This document shows, one piece after another, positions 1-11,343 of a stretch of DNA of 64,000 nucleotides. Source of the stretch: Bacillota bacterium (GTDB taxonomy: Bacteria; Bacillota; Clostridia; Tissierellales; MES13). Position numbers and translations under genes: made by a program. The notes under the pieces were generated by a model. The model was not told where the DNA came from and did no database searches. It saw only the letters and a list, made by a program, of their open reading frames with translations. Each line of letters opens with the position of its first letter. The stretch's first letter is position 1. The stretch lies in the NCBI GenBank assembly GCA_009711765.1, contig VEND01000009.1:1-64000 (forward strand). Direction: 5' to 3'.

Positions 1-137
1 TTCGCTAATTATTCTATAAGTATATTTTAGCCTTAGGATATCTCTTTGTAAAAGTGTAATAAGAAATAAAATAAAATAATATGCTTAGAACACTTTTAAA
101 TTATGGTTCTAAACATATTATACGAGGGGGATATAAG

Positions 138-389
138 GTGAAATGTTATGAAATCAAAAAATGTCCATTTAATGGGACGGATAATTCAAAATCTAAATGT
201 TCACCTCATAAGTTACAAATTGGGTGTTGGGAATATAATTGGGTAAGTTTTTATAAAAAAATCCCAGAGTGTAATGAAAAATTAAAATGGAGAGAAGAAA
301 TGTTAAAAAGATGTCTTAATTGTGAAATTTATCCTTTATATAAAAAAGACATAGATAAGTTTTTAAAGGGATTAAAAGAAGCTTACTAA
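138..389 (+). CDS. Hypothetical Cys-rich small protein
   Basis: ORF 81..389; GTG at 138 follows a GAGGGGG-type RBS; several Cys (KKCPF...CSPHK...CLNCE). Confidence 0.6.
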   Translation: MKCYEIKKCPFNGTDNSKSKCSPHKLQIGCWEYNWVSFYKKIPECNEKLKWREEMLKRCLNCEIYPLYKKDIDKFLKGLKEAY

Positions 390-544
390 TAAGTGATGTT
401 TAAAGATACACTAGTAAACTTATATTGATGCTAGTGTATTTTATATTTGTTGTTATATATATATATATATATACTTTCTTTGTATAGAAAAGTTTAACTT
501 TGCATAATAATAACAATAAAGATGCTTTTTTGGAGGATGTTATT

Positions 545-877
545 ATGGATTTTAATATTAAAATAGAAGGTAAAAATAAATATACGAGATATGGATATAT
601 AAAGGGAGAAATAGGAAAATATAAGTGGTATGCCTTAGTACATAAAGAATCATTAAATAATGGCATAGATCCAAATACTTTAGAAAAAGGAAAAGGGAAA
701 ATAACAAGGTTATGTGTTTATAAGGATGTAAATATAAATAGTGATACTCATATTAAAAGATATATATTTGCAAACTATAAAAGGGGTTGGGATGTATTAA
801 GTAAAAATCATAAAGAATTGATTATACAGTTAGTTGAATATTTAGATAGAAGATATAATATAGTTGTAATCAAATAA
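545..877 (+). CDS. Hypothetical protein
   Basis: ORF with ggagg RBS before ATG 545. Confidence 0.6.
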   Translation: MDFNIKIEGKNKYTRYGYIKGEIGKYKWYALVHKESLNNGIDPNTLEKGKGKITRLCVYKDVNINSDTHIKRYIFANYKRGWDVLSKNHKELIIQLVEYLDRRYNIVVIK

Positions 878-991
878 TTGACACCTTTCTTTTTTAAAAG
901 TAAGGTGTTTAATTTTATGTTAGAAAATAAAGGATTTATTATTAATATATAGAATAGTTTAAACTAGAAATCATTATTTAAGAGGTGTAAA

Positions 992-1531
992 ATGAATATA
1001 CCAAACTTTTTGACTACTATAAGATTTATACTAATTCCAATTTTTATTGCTATATTTTATTCGCCAATGAAAAATAATATAGTTATTGCTACATATATTT
1101 TTATATTAGCTGGCATAACAGATGTTTTAGATGGTTATATAGCACGTAAATATGATATGATAACGAAATTTGGTACGGTTTTAGATCCTTTAGCAGATAA
1201 GCTAATGTTAATAACTGTGTTAATTTGTTTTACAGATGCAAATTTTCTACCTATTTGGGTTATACTAGTTGTGGGACTAAAAGAAATAACTATGATATTA
1301 GGTGGGATATTTCTTTATTATTGTGGAGACAAAACTGTTATACCAGCAAATAAATATGGTAAGGTAGCTACAGTTTCCTTTTATATAGCAATACTTTCTA
1401 TAGCGTTTCATTTAAATAAGATATTTAGTTATGCATTAATAATTTTAGCTGTTATAATTACAATAATAGCTTTTATAAATTATGTAATAGGGTTTAATAC
1501 TAAAAATAAAAATATTAATATTGACAAATAA
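992..1531 (+). CDS. pgsA: CDP-diacylglycerol--glycerol-3-phosphate 3-phosphatidyltransferase
   Basis: CDP-alcohol phosphatidyltransferase motif DGYIARKYDMITKFGTVLDPLADK. Confidence 0.93.
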   Translation: MNIPNFLTTIRFILIPIFIAIFYSPMKNNIVIATYIFILAGITDVLDGYIARKYDMITKFGTVLDPLADKLMLITVLICFTDANFLPIWVILVVGLKEITMILGGIFLYYCGDKTVIPANKYGKVATVSFYIAILSIAFHLNKIFSYALIILAVIITIIAFINYVIGFNTKNKNINIDK

Positions 1532-1574
1532 GCTTATGTTTATGTATAATGATAAATAATTAAAAATAAATAGG

Positions 1575-1800
1575 CATTGAAAGAGAGGAGTAGATGAAAT
1601 CCTTTTAAGAGAATGAAACTTATAGCTGAGAGGTTTCTAAAGGCAATTTTATTGAAGGTAGCTCTGGAGCTTTCGGGCTGAAATTTTATTAGGCTCGAAC
1701 GGATAAATCCGTTAACTATTAAGTGTCAGTCAGTGATGGCTGGAATTAAGGTGGTACCGCGATATTTACTTTCGTCCTTTTTAGGATGAAAGTTTTTTTT
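1575..1800 (+). promoter_or_regulatory. T-box leader of valS
   Basis: T-box sequence AAGGTGGTACCGCG (1748-1761) followed by terminator stem tttcgtcc..ggatgaaa plus T-run; upstream of valS. Confidence 0.92.
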
Positions 1801-1815
1801 ATTTTAAATAGGGAA

Positions 1816-1998
1816 GTGATAACAATATATCAATTAGGAGGAATTGTTTTTATAATAAGTACCATTGTCATGTTTGGATCTGACAAATTTTATAAGGCTG
1901 GTAAAATTAAAAACCTTAAAAACTTACTAATAATTAAGGTTTCAGCTTTATTAGTCTCTATAGTAGCTGTATTACTTATGTTTTTTGGAAATAAATAA
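1816..1998 (+). CDS. Small membrane protein
   Basis: Two hydrophobic segments; lies between T-box terminator and valS. Confidence 0.5.
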   Translation: MITIYQLGGIVFIISTIVMFGSDKFYKAGKIKNLKNLLIIKVSALLVSIVAVLLMFFGNK

Positions 1999-2012
1999 TT
2001 GGGAGGGATAAA

Positions 2013-4661
2013 ATGACTGAAAACTTGTCAAAGACATATAATCCGAAGGAATTTGAAGACAAACTTTATAAGTATTGGAATGAAAATGGTTATTTTAAAG
2101 CTGATGTAAATGAGGATAAAGAACCATTTACAATTATGATGCCACCACCAAATGTTACTGGTAATCTTCATATGGGTCATGCTATTAATCATACTATCCA
2201 AGATATATTAATTAGATGGAAGAGACTGGAAGGATACGAAGCTCTTTGGTTACCAGGAACAGACCATGCTAGTATATCCACAGAAGCGAAAGTAGTTGCT
2301 AAAATACGCAATGAAGGAAAATCTAAGGATGATTTAGGTAGGGAAAAATTCTTAGACAAAGCTTGGGAATGGACAGAAGAATATGGTGGAAATATTAGAA
2401 AGCAACTAAGAAAATTAGGAGTTTCATGTGATTGGTCAAAAGAAAGATTCACATTAGATGAAGGTCTTAGTAATGCTGTTGAAGAGGTATTCATTAGATT
2501 ATATGATAAAGGATTAATCTATCGTGGAAATAGAATAATAAATTGGTGTCCAAATTGTGGAACTGCTATATCCGATGCAGAAGTTGAACATGAGGATGAA
2601 AAAGGTAAATTGTGGCATGTAAAATATCCATTTAAAGATAGCGATGAGTATGTGTCTATAGCAACTACAAGACCAGAAACAATGCTTGGAGATGTTGCAG
2701 TAGCTGTAAATCCTGAAGATGAAAGGTATGAAGATTTAATAGGGAAAAAATTAATTTTACCATTAGTTAATAGAGAGATACCTATAGTAGCTGATGATTA
2801 TGTGGATATGGAGTTTGGAACTGGAGCAGTAAAAATAACACCAGCCCATGATCCTAACGATTTTGAAATAGGATTAAGACATGATCTTGAGCAGTTAAAG
2901 ATAATGAATGATGATGCTACAATAAGCTCCCTAGGTGGAGAATATGAAGGATTAGATAGATACGAAGCTAGAAAGAAAATTGTTAAAGATTTAGAAAATC
3001 AGGGCTATTTAGTAGAAATAGAAGATCATGATCATAGTGTAGGACATTGTGAAAGATGTAATGAAACAATAGAACCTATTATATCTAAACAGTGGTTTGT
3101 TGATATGAAGCCTATTGCAGAGCCTGCAATTAAAGCCTATAAGGATGGGGAATTTAAATTTATCCCTGAAAGATTCGGAAAAATTTATCTAAATTGGCTT
3201 GAAAATATAAGAGACTGGTGTATATCAAGACAATTATGGTGGGGCCATAGATTGCCAGTTTATTATTGTAAAGATTGTAAAGAAGTAATAGTATCAAAGG
3301 AAAAGCCTGAAAAATGCAGTAAATGTGATAGTAATAATCTATACCAAGATCCTGATACTTTAGATACTTGGTTCTCATCTGCACTATGGCCATTTTCAAC
3401 ATTAGGTTGGCCAGAGAATACTAAAGAATTAGAGTATTTCTATCCTACAGATGTATTAGTTACTGGATATGATATAATATTCTTCTGGGTAGTAAGAATG
3501 GTTTTCTCAGGATTAGAACATATGGGAGAAATTCCCTTTGAAAATGTGTTTATAACAGGTCTTGTAAGAGATCCTAAGGGAAGAAAGATGAGTAAATCTT
3601 TAGGCAATGGTATTGATCCATTAGAAGTTATTGAAGAATATGGTTCAGATGCTTTAAGATTTTCTTTAGTTACTGGAAACACTCCAGGTAATGATATGAG
3701 ATTCCATATGGAAAGGGTAGAAGCTAGTAGAAATTTTGCAAATAAACTATGGAATGCTTCTAGATTTGTAATTATGAATTTAGAAGAGGAAACTATTAAA
3801 GAAGATAAGGCTAAGAAATTATTAGAAAAAGAAGATAAATGGATTATATCAAGATTAAACAATGTAGCGAAAGAGGCTACAGAAAATTTAAATAAATTTG
3901 AATTAGGTATGGCTGCACAGAAAATATATGATTTTATATGGAATGAATATTGCGATTGGTATATTGAGATGGTAAAACCACGTCTTTATGGTGAAGATAT
4001 CGAAAGTAAAAATACAGCAAGATATGTATTATTAAATGTATTAAAAGATACTTTAAAACTTCTACATCCATTTATGCCTTTTATTACAGAAGAAATATGG
4101 AATCATTTACCTGAAACAAAGGATAGTTTAATAATACAAAATTGGCCAAAATATACAGAAGAAAATAATTATAAAGTAGCTGAAGAAAATATAGATTTCA
4201 TTATGGAAGCAATAAGAAATATAAGAAATATTAGAGCTGAAATGGATGTTATACCATCTAAGAAAGCTAAAGTTATATTTGTTACTCTAGATAATGATAT
4301 TAAAGAGATTTTAAATAATGGAGATAGATATTTTAAAACATTAGCATCAGCATCTGAAATTGAAATTAAAGAAAATAAAGAAGGTATAGGTGAAGATGCA
4401 ATGTCAGCTGTTGTTGATAAATGTGAAATATATTTACCATTAGAAGAGTTAGTAGATATAGAAAAGGAAATTGAAAGATTAGAAAAGGAAAGAAAAAGAT
4501 TAGAAGGTGAATTAAAAAGGGTTAATGGAAAACTTTCTAATGAAGGTTTTGTAAATAAAGCTCCAGAGCATATAGTAAAAGAGGAAAAAGACAAAAAAGA
4601 GAAATATCAAGATATGATGGATAAAGTATTAGAAAGACTAAAGGGTCTTAAAAATAAATAA
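2013..4661 (+). CDS. valS: Valyl-tRNA synthetase
   Basis: [14 protein letters not shown] (HIGH) and [12 protein letters not shown] (KMSKS) motifs, 882 aa, T-box upstream. Confidence 0.98.
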   Translation: MTENLSKTYNPKEFEDKLYKYWNENGYFKADVNEDKEPFTIMMPPPNVTGNLHMGHAINHTIQDILIRWKRLEGYEALWLPGTDHASISTEAKVVAKIRNEGKSKDDLGREKFLDKAWEWTEEYGGNIRKQLRKLGVSCDWSKERFTLDEGLSNAVEEVFIRLYDKGLIYRGNRIINWCPNCGTAISDAEVEHEDEKGKLWHVKYPFKDSDEYVSIATTRPETMLGDVAVAVNPEDERYEDLIGKKLILPLVNREIPIVADDYVDMEFGTGAVKITPAHDPNDFEIGLRHDLEQLKIMNDDATISSLGGEYEGLDRYEARKKIVKDLENQGYLVEIEDHDHSVGHCERCNETIEPIISKQWFVDMKPIAEPAIKAYKDGEFKFIPERFGKIYLNWLENIRDWCISRQLWWGHRLPVYYCKDCKEVIVSKEKPEKCSKCDSNNLYQDPDTLDTWFSSALWPFSTLGWPENTKELEYFYPTDVLVTGYDIIFFWVVRMVFSGLEHMGEIPFENVFITGLVRDPKGRKMSKSLGNGIDPLEVIEEYGSDALRFSLVTGNTPGNDMRFHMERVEASRNFANKLWNASRFVIMNLEEETIKEDKAKKLLEKEDKWIISRLNNVAKEATENLNKFELGMAAQKIYDFIWNEYCDWYIEMVKPRLYGEDIESKNTARYVLLNVLKDTLKLLHPFMPFITEEIWNHLPETKDSLIIQNWPKYTEENNYKVAEENIDFIMEAIRNIRNIRAEMDVIPSKKAKVIFVTLDNDIKEILNNGDRYFKTLASASEIEIKENKEGIGEDAMSAVVDKCEIYLPLEELVDIEKEIERLEKERKRLEGELKRVNGKLSNEGFVNKAPEHIVKEEKDKKEKYQDMMDKVLERLKGLKNK

Positions 4662-4665
4662 AAAA

Positions 4666-4692
4666 ACGGCTGCATATGCAGTCGTTTTTCTT
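4666..4692 (+). terminator. Rho-independent terminator after valS
   Basis: acggctgcatatgcagtcgttttt hairpin plus T-run. Confidence 0.8.
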
Positions 4693-4754
4693 GTATTCAT
4701 ACAGGGATAAGTATAAAATAGTAAATATGATATATATATAAAGAGGTGAATATT

Positions 4755-6053
4755 ATGAATTATAATGAAGCATTAGATTATATACATAGTACTGGTAAAT
4801 TTGGTAGCAAATTAGGTTTAGATAATATAAAGGTATTACTAGACTTATTAGATAACCCACAAAGGGATCTTAAATATATCCATGTGGCAGGGACTAATGG
4901 TAAAGGTTCTACATCTTCTTTTATGTCAAATATATTAGCTAAAGAAGGATATAAAGTTGGACTTTTCACATCACCATATTTGGAAAAATTTACAGAAAGA
5001 ATAAGAATAAATAATGATTATATACCTAAGGAAAGATTAGCACAGTTAACAAAAGAAGTGAAGGATAAAATTAAAAAAATGTTAGATAGGGGCTATGCAC
5101 ATCCTACTGAGTTTGAAATAGTAACTGCAATAGCTTTAAAGTATTATAGTGAAGAAGAAATAGACATTGTAATATTAGAAGTCGGATTAGGTGGTAGATA
5201 TGATGCAACTAATGTAATAGAAGATTCTTTAGTTTCTGTATTAACTCCAATATCCTATGACCATATTAATGTTTTAGGAGATACTTTAGAGAAAATTGCC
5301 TGGGAAAAGGCTGGCATAATTAAAGAAAATAATTTAGTTGTTTCTTATCCTCAGGAAGTTGAAGCACAAAATGTTATAAAAAATATAGTTAAAGAAAAGA
5401 ATGGAAAACTAGTAGTTTCACCATTAGAAAATATTAATATTAAAAACAATGATAGTTTCGGTAGTACTTTTGATTTTACATATAAAGACTTTGAATTTAA
5501 AAATTTATCTATTAATCTTTTAGGATTTTATCAAATATATAATGCTTCTTTAGCTTTAACTGTATTATTAACATTAAAAGAAAAGGGATTAATTAAATTA
5601 AAAGAAAGTTCTATAAAGAAAGGATTAAAAAGTACAACTTGGAACGGTAGATTAGAAATAATAAGTAAAAATCCTAATATTTTAATCGATGGAGCCCATA
5701 ATATAGAGGGGGCTAAAGGACTTAAAAAGACACTTTTAGAATCTTTAGAATATGATAGATTAATCTTAGGAATAGCAATGCTTAAGGATAAGGATGTAGA
5801 GAATGTATTAAAAGAAATAATACCTTTAACAGATACAGTTATAGTTACAGAAGTTAAAGGAAATCCAAGAGCATTAAAAGCAGAGGAATTAAAAGAGAAA
5901 ATTAAAAAATATAATAGTAATTGTATTATTAAAAAGAATATAAACAAGGCAGTTTATGAATCTTTAAATCTTGTAAGTAGTAATGACTTAATAGTATTTT
6001 CAGGATCATTATATTTAATTGGAGATGTTCGTACAATAATTAAGGGTAAATAG
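4755..6053 (+). CDS. folC: Folylpolyglutamate synthase/dihydrofolate synthase
   Basis: HVAGTNGKGSTSSF P-loop, Mur-ligase-type family. Confidence 0.95.
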   Translation: MNYNEALDYIHSTGKFGSKLGLDNIKVLLDLLDNPQRDLKYIHVAGTNGKGSTSSFMSNILAKEGYKVGLFTSPYLEKFTERIRINNDYIPKERLAQLTKEVKDKIKKMLDRGYAHPTEFEIVTAIALKYYSEEEIDIVILEVGLGGRYDATNVIEDSLVSVLTPISYDHINVLGDTLEKIAWEKAGIIKENNLVVSYPQEVEAQNVIKNIVKEKNGKLVVSPLENINIKNNDSFGSTFDFTYKDFEFKNLSINLLGFYQIYNASLALTVLLTLKEKGLIKLKESSIKKGLKSTTWNGRLEIISKNPNILIDGAHNIEGAKGLKKTLLESLEYDRLILGIAMLKDKDVENVLKEIIPLTDTVIVTEVKGNPRALKAEELKEKIKKYNSNCIIKKNINKAVYESLNLVSSNDLIVFSGSLYLIGDVRTIIKGK

Positions 6054-6109
6054 TAATAGTTTTCTCTCTATTGAATAAACTAGTAATATATTTAATAGGG
6101 AGGATTGTT

Positions 6110-6322
6110 ATGAGTTTAATAGGATTTAGGCCATACAAACATTTAGAAGATGAAGAATTATTAAACGAAATATACGAAGAGATGGAGAAGTTAAAGAAAA
6201 TATCAGAGGATGATGAATCCTATAAAGAAGAAGTAATGATTCTTAATGATATGATAATAGAATCTAAAAAAAGAGATTTAAGAGCTAAAAACGAAACATT
6301 ATTTAGAAATATACTTTCTTAA
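6110..6322 (+). CDS. Hypothetical protein
   Basis: ORF with gggagg RBS. Confidence 0.55.
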   Translation: MSLIGFRPYKHLEDEELLNEIYEEMEKLKKISEDDESYKEEVMILNDMIIESKKRDLRAKNETLFRNILS

Positions 6323-6422
6323 CAACTACACTAATTAGTGTAGTTGTTTTTTTCATTCACCATAAAATCTTAATTAGCATAAACTGTTATATAGATAAAA
6401 AGTCTAATAGAGGTGATGTGTT

Positions 6423-7373
6423 ATGAGGGGTTTGGAAGTTAAAAAAATATTAGTTGCAAATGTTGGGAGTGATTCACTGTCGATTGTAGATTTAAATAAT
6501 GATTTTTATATGAAAGAAATATTAATTCATTCAATGTTAAAAGAAAGTGAGAATAACAAAAAAAGTTTTAATTCTAAGGATATACCTAGGATAGGTGTTC
6601 ATCAGTTAATTAAAGGGAAAGAGTGTAATATACTTTATTCAGTTAATTCTTATAATAACACCGTATATAAAATAGATATTGAAAAAGAAAAAGTACTTAA
6701 CTCAGTACATGTAGGAAGTTATCCTACCCATATGGTTTTAATTAATAATAAAATTTATATAACTAATAGTGATTCTAATTCTATTTCTGTAGTTGATGAA
6801 GATAAATTTCAATTAATAGAAAATATAGCAGTTAATGAAAAACCCCATGATATTGTCTTTGATAAAAAAAACAGAGAAATTTATATAGCAAATAGTAATG
6901 GATATAGTATAAGTATATTTAATTTAGATACAAATAAGTTAAAACATTTTAAATTAGATGTGCACCCTCTTCACCTTTATTTAAGACAAGACTATATGTA
7001 TATATTATCATCTCAGAATAACGGAATGAAAAATAGTTGTATTTTAATATTTGATATTAATAATAAAAAAATACTAGAAAGGATCTATATAGACGAAGTC
7101 ATCATGAATATGACCACAGTCAATGATGAAAGTATAATATTTACAACTAATATAAGTAATGGATTTCTATATAAGTTAAATTTTAATGAAAAAAGTATTA
7201 TTAACAAATACTATATAGGAGGAATGCCTAATAATATACTTTGGGATGGTAAAGAATTATTATATATAACAAATACCCAAAAGAATATACTTACAGTATT
7301 AAATTATCCAAAAGGGAAAATAATAAGAAATATTAAGGTTGGTAAAGAACCTAATGGATTATTATTTTTATAA
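6423..7373 (+). CDS. YVTN/YncE-like beta-propeller protein
   Basis: Repeated units such as YITNSDSNSISVVDEDKF, YIANSNGYSISIFNLDTNK. Confidence 0.75.
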   Translation: MRGLEVKKILVANVGSDSLSIVDLNNDFYMKEILIHSMLKESENNKKSFNSKDIPRIGVHQLIKGKECNILYSVNSYNNTVYKIDIEKEKVLNSVHVGSYPTHMVLINNKIYITNSDSNSISVVDEDKFQLIENIAVNEKPHDIVFDKKNREIYIANSNGYSISIFNLDTNKLKHFKLDVHPLHLYLRQDYMYILSSQNNGMKNSCILIFDINNKKILERIYIDEVIMNMTTVNDESIIFTTNISNGFLYKLNFNEKSIINKYYIGGMPNNILWDGKELLYITNTQKNILTVLNYPKGKIIRNIKVGKEPNGLLFL

Positions 7374-7389
7374 TTTCAGGAGGTATTAA

Positions 7390-10029
7390 ATGGAAAATAA
7401 ACTTTGGCATAATAAGGATATTGAAGATACTCTAAGAGAATTAAAGGCTAGTAAGAGTAATGGTTTAACAGGGGAGCAAGTAAAAGAAAGGAAAGATAAA
7501 TATGGATTAAATCAACTAAAAGGTAATAAAGGAAAATCAATTTTTAGTATGTTTATAGACCAGTTTAAAAATTTTATGGTAATAATATTAATTATTGCAG
7601 CCATAATATCAGGTTCTTTAGGTGAAATAAAAGATAGTGTAATAATAGTGATAATAGTTATTTTAAATGCAGTAATTGGTGTAATACAGGAAAATAAAGC
7701 AGAAAAGTCCCTTGAAGCATTAAAAAGTATGTCTAAGCCTTTAGCAAAGGTAATTAGAAACGGTAGTAAGACACAAATTAAATCCCAGGAAATAGTCCCT
7801 GGAGATATAATAGTCTTAGAGGCAGGTGATTCTATACCTGCAGATGGAAGAATCATTGAAAGTGTAAATCTAAAAATAGAAGAATCGGCATTAACAGGAG
7901 AATCTGTCCCTGTAGAGAAAATAAGTGAGAAGTTAAATGATATAGAAATCCCCATAGGTGATAGAAGGAATATGGTTTATTCAGGAAGTATGGTTACATA
8001 TGGACGGGGAAAGGTTGTTATTACAGAAATAGGGATGAATACTGAAATAGGAAATATAGCAAAATTAATTCAATCACAAAAGAAATTAAAAACACCTCTA
8101 CAACAAAAACTTGATAGAATGGGTAAATGGTTAGGATTAGGGGCTTTAGGTATATGTGCTTTAATATTTTTATTAGGATATATACAAGGTAGAGGCTTTT
8201 TAGATATGTTTATGCTAGCTGTATCATTAGCAGTAGCAGCTATACCGGAAGGATTACCAGCTATAGTAACTATTGTTTTAGCCTTAGGAGTTCAAAGGAT
8301 GATTAAGAAAAATGCTATTATAAGAAGGTTACCAGCTGTAGAAACTTTAGGTACTGCCTCTGTTATATGTTCAGATAAAACAGGAACATTAACACAGAAT
8401 AAAATGACTGTTACAAAGATTTATACCCATGATAAGTTAATTGAAAAAAATAATATAGATATTAATGAAAATGACAAGGGCTTATTACTAAAAATAGGGG
8501 TTTTATGTAATGACTCAAGTATTGAAGAAAAAGATGGTGAAAAGAAAACATTAGGTGACCCAACAGAAACTGCTTTAGTAGCTTTAGCCTATGAAAAGGG
8601 TTTAATAAAAAGTGAAGAGGAAAATAAAACTAAAAGAGTAAATGAAATTCCCTTTGATTCAGAAAGGAAGATGATGTCTACAATACACGAAAATGAAAAT
8701 AGTTATAAGGTATTTACAAAGGGTGCTCCTGATAGATTAATAGATAAATGTAGTAAAATATTGATTAAAGATAAAGTAAAAGATATTACTTCTGAATACA
8801 AGGAAAAAATTAAAAATGCAAATGAGTTAATGGCAAATGATGCTTTGAGGGTTTTGGCATTAGCATATAAGGAACTAGATAAAAAAACTGATAATCTTGA
8901 TTCAACAAATATTGAAAATGATTTAATATTTGTTGGATTAACAGGAATGATAGATCCACCAAGAAAAGAAGTAAAGCTTTCTGTAAAAGAGTGTAAAAAA
9001 GCAGGTATAAAACCTGTTATGATAACTGGAGATTATAAAGTAACAGCTATAGCTATAGCTAAGGAATTAGGAATACTTAACTCTGAAAATGAAGCTATAG
9101 ATGGTAAAGAACTAGATAATGTTGATGATGAAACTTTAAGTGCTCAAGTTAATAAGTATTCAGTATATGCAAGGGTATCCCCTGAGCATAAAGTAAGGAT
9201 AGTTAAAGCATGGCAAAGCAATAAAAAAATAGTAGCAATGACAGGAGATGGAGTAAATGATGCACCGGCATTAAAAGGAGCTAATATAGGATGTGCTATG
9301 GGTATAACAGGGACTGATGTGTCTAAGGAAGCTTCTGATATGATATTAACAGATGATAATTTTTCTACTATTGTAAATGCAGTTGAAGAAGGTAGAAATA
9401 TATTTTCAAATATAAGAAAGTCTATACACTTTTTATTATCATGTAATATAGGAGAAGTTTTAGCATTAATGATAGCTCTTATATTAAAATACGAAAGTCC
9501 GTTACTTCCAATACATGTTCTTTGGATTAATTTAGTTACTGATACATTGCCAGCATTAGCTCTAGGAGTAGATATAAAAGAATCTGATATAATGAGTAAA
9601 AAACCAAGGGATCCAAAAAAGAGTATATTTTCCGATGGTTTAGGATCATTAATTATTATTAAAGGAATTGCTATAGGGATAGTTAGTATAATGGCATTTA
9701 ATATAGGAAAAAAAGTTGATGTATCTACAGGAAGGACTATGGCTTTTGCAGCTCTTTGTTTATCGCAAATATGGAATAGTTTAGGAGTTAGGTCTTTAGA
9801 TAAACCAATATATAAAATTAAAACCTTTGGTAATGTTTATTTAATCGCTGCTATGATAATGTCATCAATATTAACACTTTCTGTAATTTTAATCCCTGTA
9901 TTAAGAAAAATATTTGAATTCAGTTTACTTACTATGGAACAATGGGGAAGTATTATTTTATACTCAATAATTCCTCTTTTATTAATAGAAATATATAAGG
10001 GAATAAAATTTAGCATTAAAAAAAATTGA
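7390..10029 (+). CDS. Cation (probably Ca2+)-translocating P-type ATPase
   Basis: DKTGTLTQNKM, TGES, MTGDGVNDAPAL motifs; PEGLPA in TM4. Confidence 0.95.
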   Translation: MENKLWHNKDIEDTLRELKASKSNGLTGEQVKERKDKYGLNQLKGNKGKSIFSMFIDQFKNFMVIILIIAAIISGSLGEIKDSVIIVIIVILNAVIGVIQENKAEKSLEALKSMSKPLAKVIRNGSKTQIKSQEIVPGDIIVLEAGDSIPADGRIIESVNLKIEESALTGESVPVEKISEKLNDIEIPIGDRRNMVYSGSMVTYGRGKVVITEIGMNTEIGNIAKLIQSQKKLKTPLQQKLDRMGKWLGLGALGICALIFLLGYIQGRGFLDMFMLAVSLAVAAIPEGLPAIVTIVLALGVQRMIKKNAIIRRLPAVETLGTASVICSDKTGTLTQNKMTVTKIYTHDKLIEKNNIDINENDKGLLLKIGVLCNDSSIEEKDGEKKTLGDPTETALVALAYEKGLIKSEEENKTKRVNEIPFDSERKMMSTIHENENSYKVFTKGAPDRLIDKCSKILIKDKVKDITSEYKEKIKNANELMANDALRVLALAYKELDKKTDNLDSTNIENDLIFVGLTGMIDPPRKEVKLSVKECKKAGIKPVMITGDYKVTAIAIAKELGILNSENEAIDGKELDNVDDETLSAQVNKYSVYARVSPEHKVRIVKAWQSNKKIVAMTGDGVNDAPALKGANIGCAMGITGTDVSKEASDMILTDDNFSTIVNAVEEGRNIFSNIRKSIHFLLSCNIGEVLALMIALILKYESPLLPIHVLWINLVTDTLPALALGVDIKESDIMSKKPRDPKKSIFSDGLGSLIIIKGIAIGIVSIMAFNIGKKVDVSTGRTMAFAALCLSQIWNSLGVRSLDKPIYKIKTFGNVYLIAAMIMSSILTLSVILIPVLRKIFEFSLLTMEQWGSIILYSIIPLLLIEIYKGIKFSIKKN

Positions 10030-10050
10030 CTCTTTAATTGAGTCAATTTT

Positions 10051-10590
10051 TTATTCGTTAATTAAATAATCAAATATTTTCTTATAGATAAATTCAGGAT
10101 TTTCCTTCCAATTTTTACATATTATCTTAGCTTGCTTGCTAGATACTACATTTAAAGAAAGATTAATAAGTGTTATTTCATTTTCTATAACTTTAAGGTT
10201 AACAATATATTCAGATTCGTTTTTCTTAAAAAAGTTTCCAACTATTTGTTTTTCCTTAACTTTTTCCTCTTTCCTTTTTTCATATTTTTCATCTATTTTA
10301 CTCTTAACTTTAGAAGGTATTTTATTTATAAAATAATTGAGTGTTTCTTTTCCTAGCTTAGTTAAATTATAATATTCATTACCATCTCGAGTAGTGATTT
10401 TTATGAAACCAGAGGCTACTAATTCACTTAAGTATTGTTGTACTAAAAAATAATTCATTTGATTGTTTTCTAAAATAAAATGAGTTAAATCTGAATTAGT
10501 TATTGGAAATTCCACTTTATCTATTAAATATAATAAAATCAGTTTATGTTGAGCTAATTCATCACTATTTTCAATAAACATATTTTTCAC
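10051..10590 (-). CDS. DUF4364-like winged-helix protein
   Basis: MFIENSDELAQHKLILLYLIDKVEFPITNSDLTHFILENNQMNYFLVQQYLSEL. Confidence 0.8.
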   Translation of the reverse strand: MKNMFIENSDELAQHKLILLYLIDKVEFPITNSDLTHFILENNQMNYFLVQQYLSELVASGFIKITTRDGNEYYNLTKLGKETLNYFINKIPSKVKSKIDEKYEKRKEEKVKEKQIVGNFFKKNESEYIVNLKVIENEITLINLSLNVVSSKQAKIICKNWKENPEFIYKKIFDYLINE

Positions 10591-10682
10591 TTCACCCTTT
10601 ATTATGAGTTTCCTAATATAGTATATCAGAATTATAACATATAAAAAAGGAGAAGTGGAAATTCACTTCTCCTTTTTTACTA

Positions 10683-10892
10683 TTAAGAATTTTTATTTAA
10701 CATTTGAGTTTGAGCCATCTCTACTAAACGCTTAGTCATATATCCCCCAACGTACCCATTTTGTCTTGATGTTAAATTTCCTTTATCTATATTATCATAA
10801 TCAGTTAATCCTAATTCATTGGCAATTTCTAACTTTAATTGATTAAGAGCTTCTCTTGCTTCAGGAACAACAATTTTTTTTCTGTTAGCCAT
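10683..10892 (-). CDS. Alpha/beta-type small acid-soluble spore protein
   Basis: EAREALNQLKLEIANELG and GYVGGYMTKRLVEMAQ signature. Confidence 0.95.
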   Translation of the reverse strand: MANRKKIVVPEAREALNQLKLEIANELGLTDYDNIDKGNLTSRQNGYVGGYMTKRLVEMAQTQMLNKNS

Positions 10893-11053
10893 TATTCTTC
10901 CTCCTCACTTTGAAGCATATTTTATACTACATTATTAATATGTGCTTTTTAAATAGGTATTATTATAGAAATTAAATATAATAAGTATATTATTTAGCTA
11001 TTTTGGTTATAATTATTAGTTTAATAAAAAATGATGCACACATAAGTGTGCAT

Positions 11054-11242
11054 CTAAGTTAGTTTATCCTTAATAGGGACTTTTACATCTCCCCGAGTAC
11101 CATGTTTATGTTTACTATTTAATTGTGCCTTTTGAGATTTTGCTTCTCTATGATAATGTCTTTCGTCGTTGGTTATATTAATAGTAGAATATTCAACTTG
11201 ATGATTGTTAACCTTTGTAAAACGACTTTTTCTGATTGACAT
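11054..11242 (-). CDS. Hypothetical basic small protein
   Basis: ORF with RBS. Confidence 0.45.
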   Translation of the reverse strand: MSIRKSRFTKVNNHQVEYSTINITNDERHYHREAKSQKAQLNSKHKHGTRGDVKVPIKDKLT

Positions 11243-11343
11243 AAGACACACCTCATAATAAATTTTATTTATTATAGTACTAGTAGTTATTTTTTGTTTT
11301 TTAACAGAAAAAATACTCCCAATAAATACTTCAAATAATTTAT

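Noticed and set aside
452-472. (TA)n tract
   Set aside because: Simple low-complexity repeat in an AT-rich intergenic region.
2189-4594. Several minus-strand ORFs inside valS
   Set aside because: Antisense shadows of a well-supported conserved gene; Ser/Leu/Phe-rich translations typical of antisense frames.
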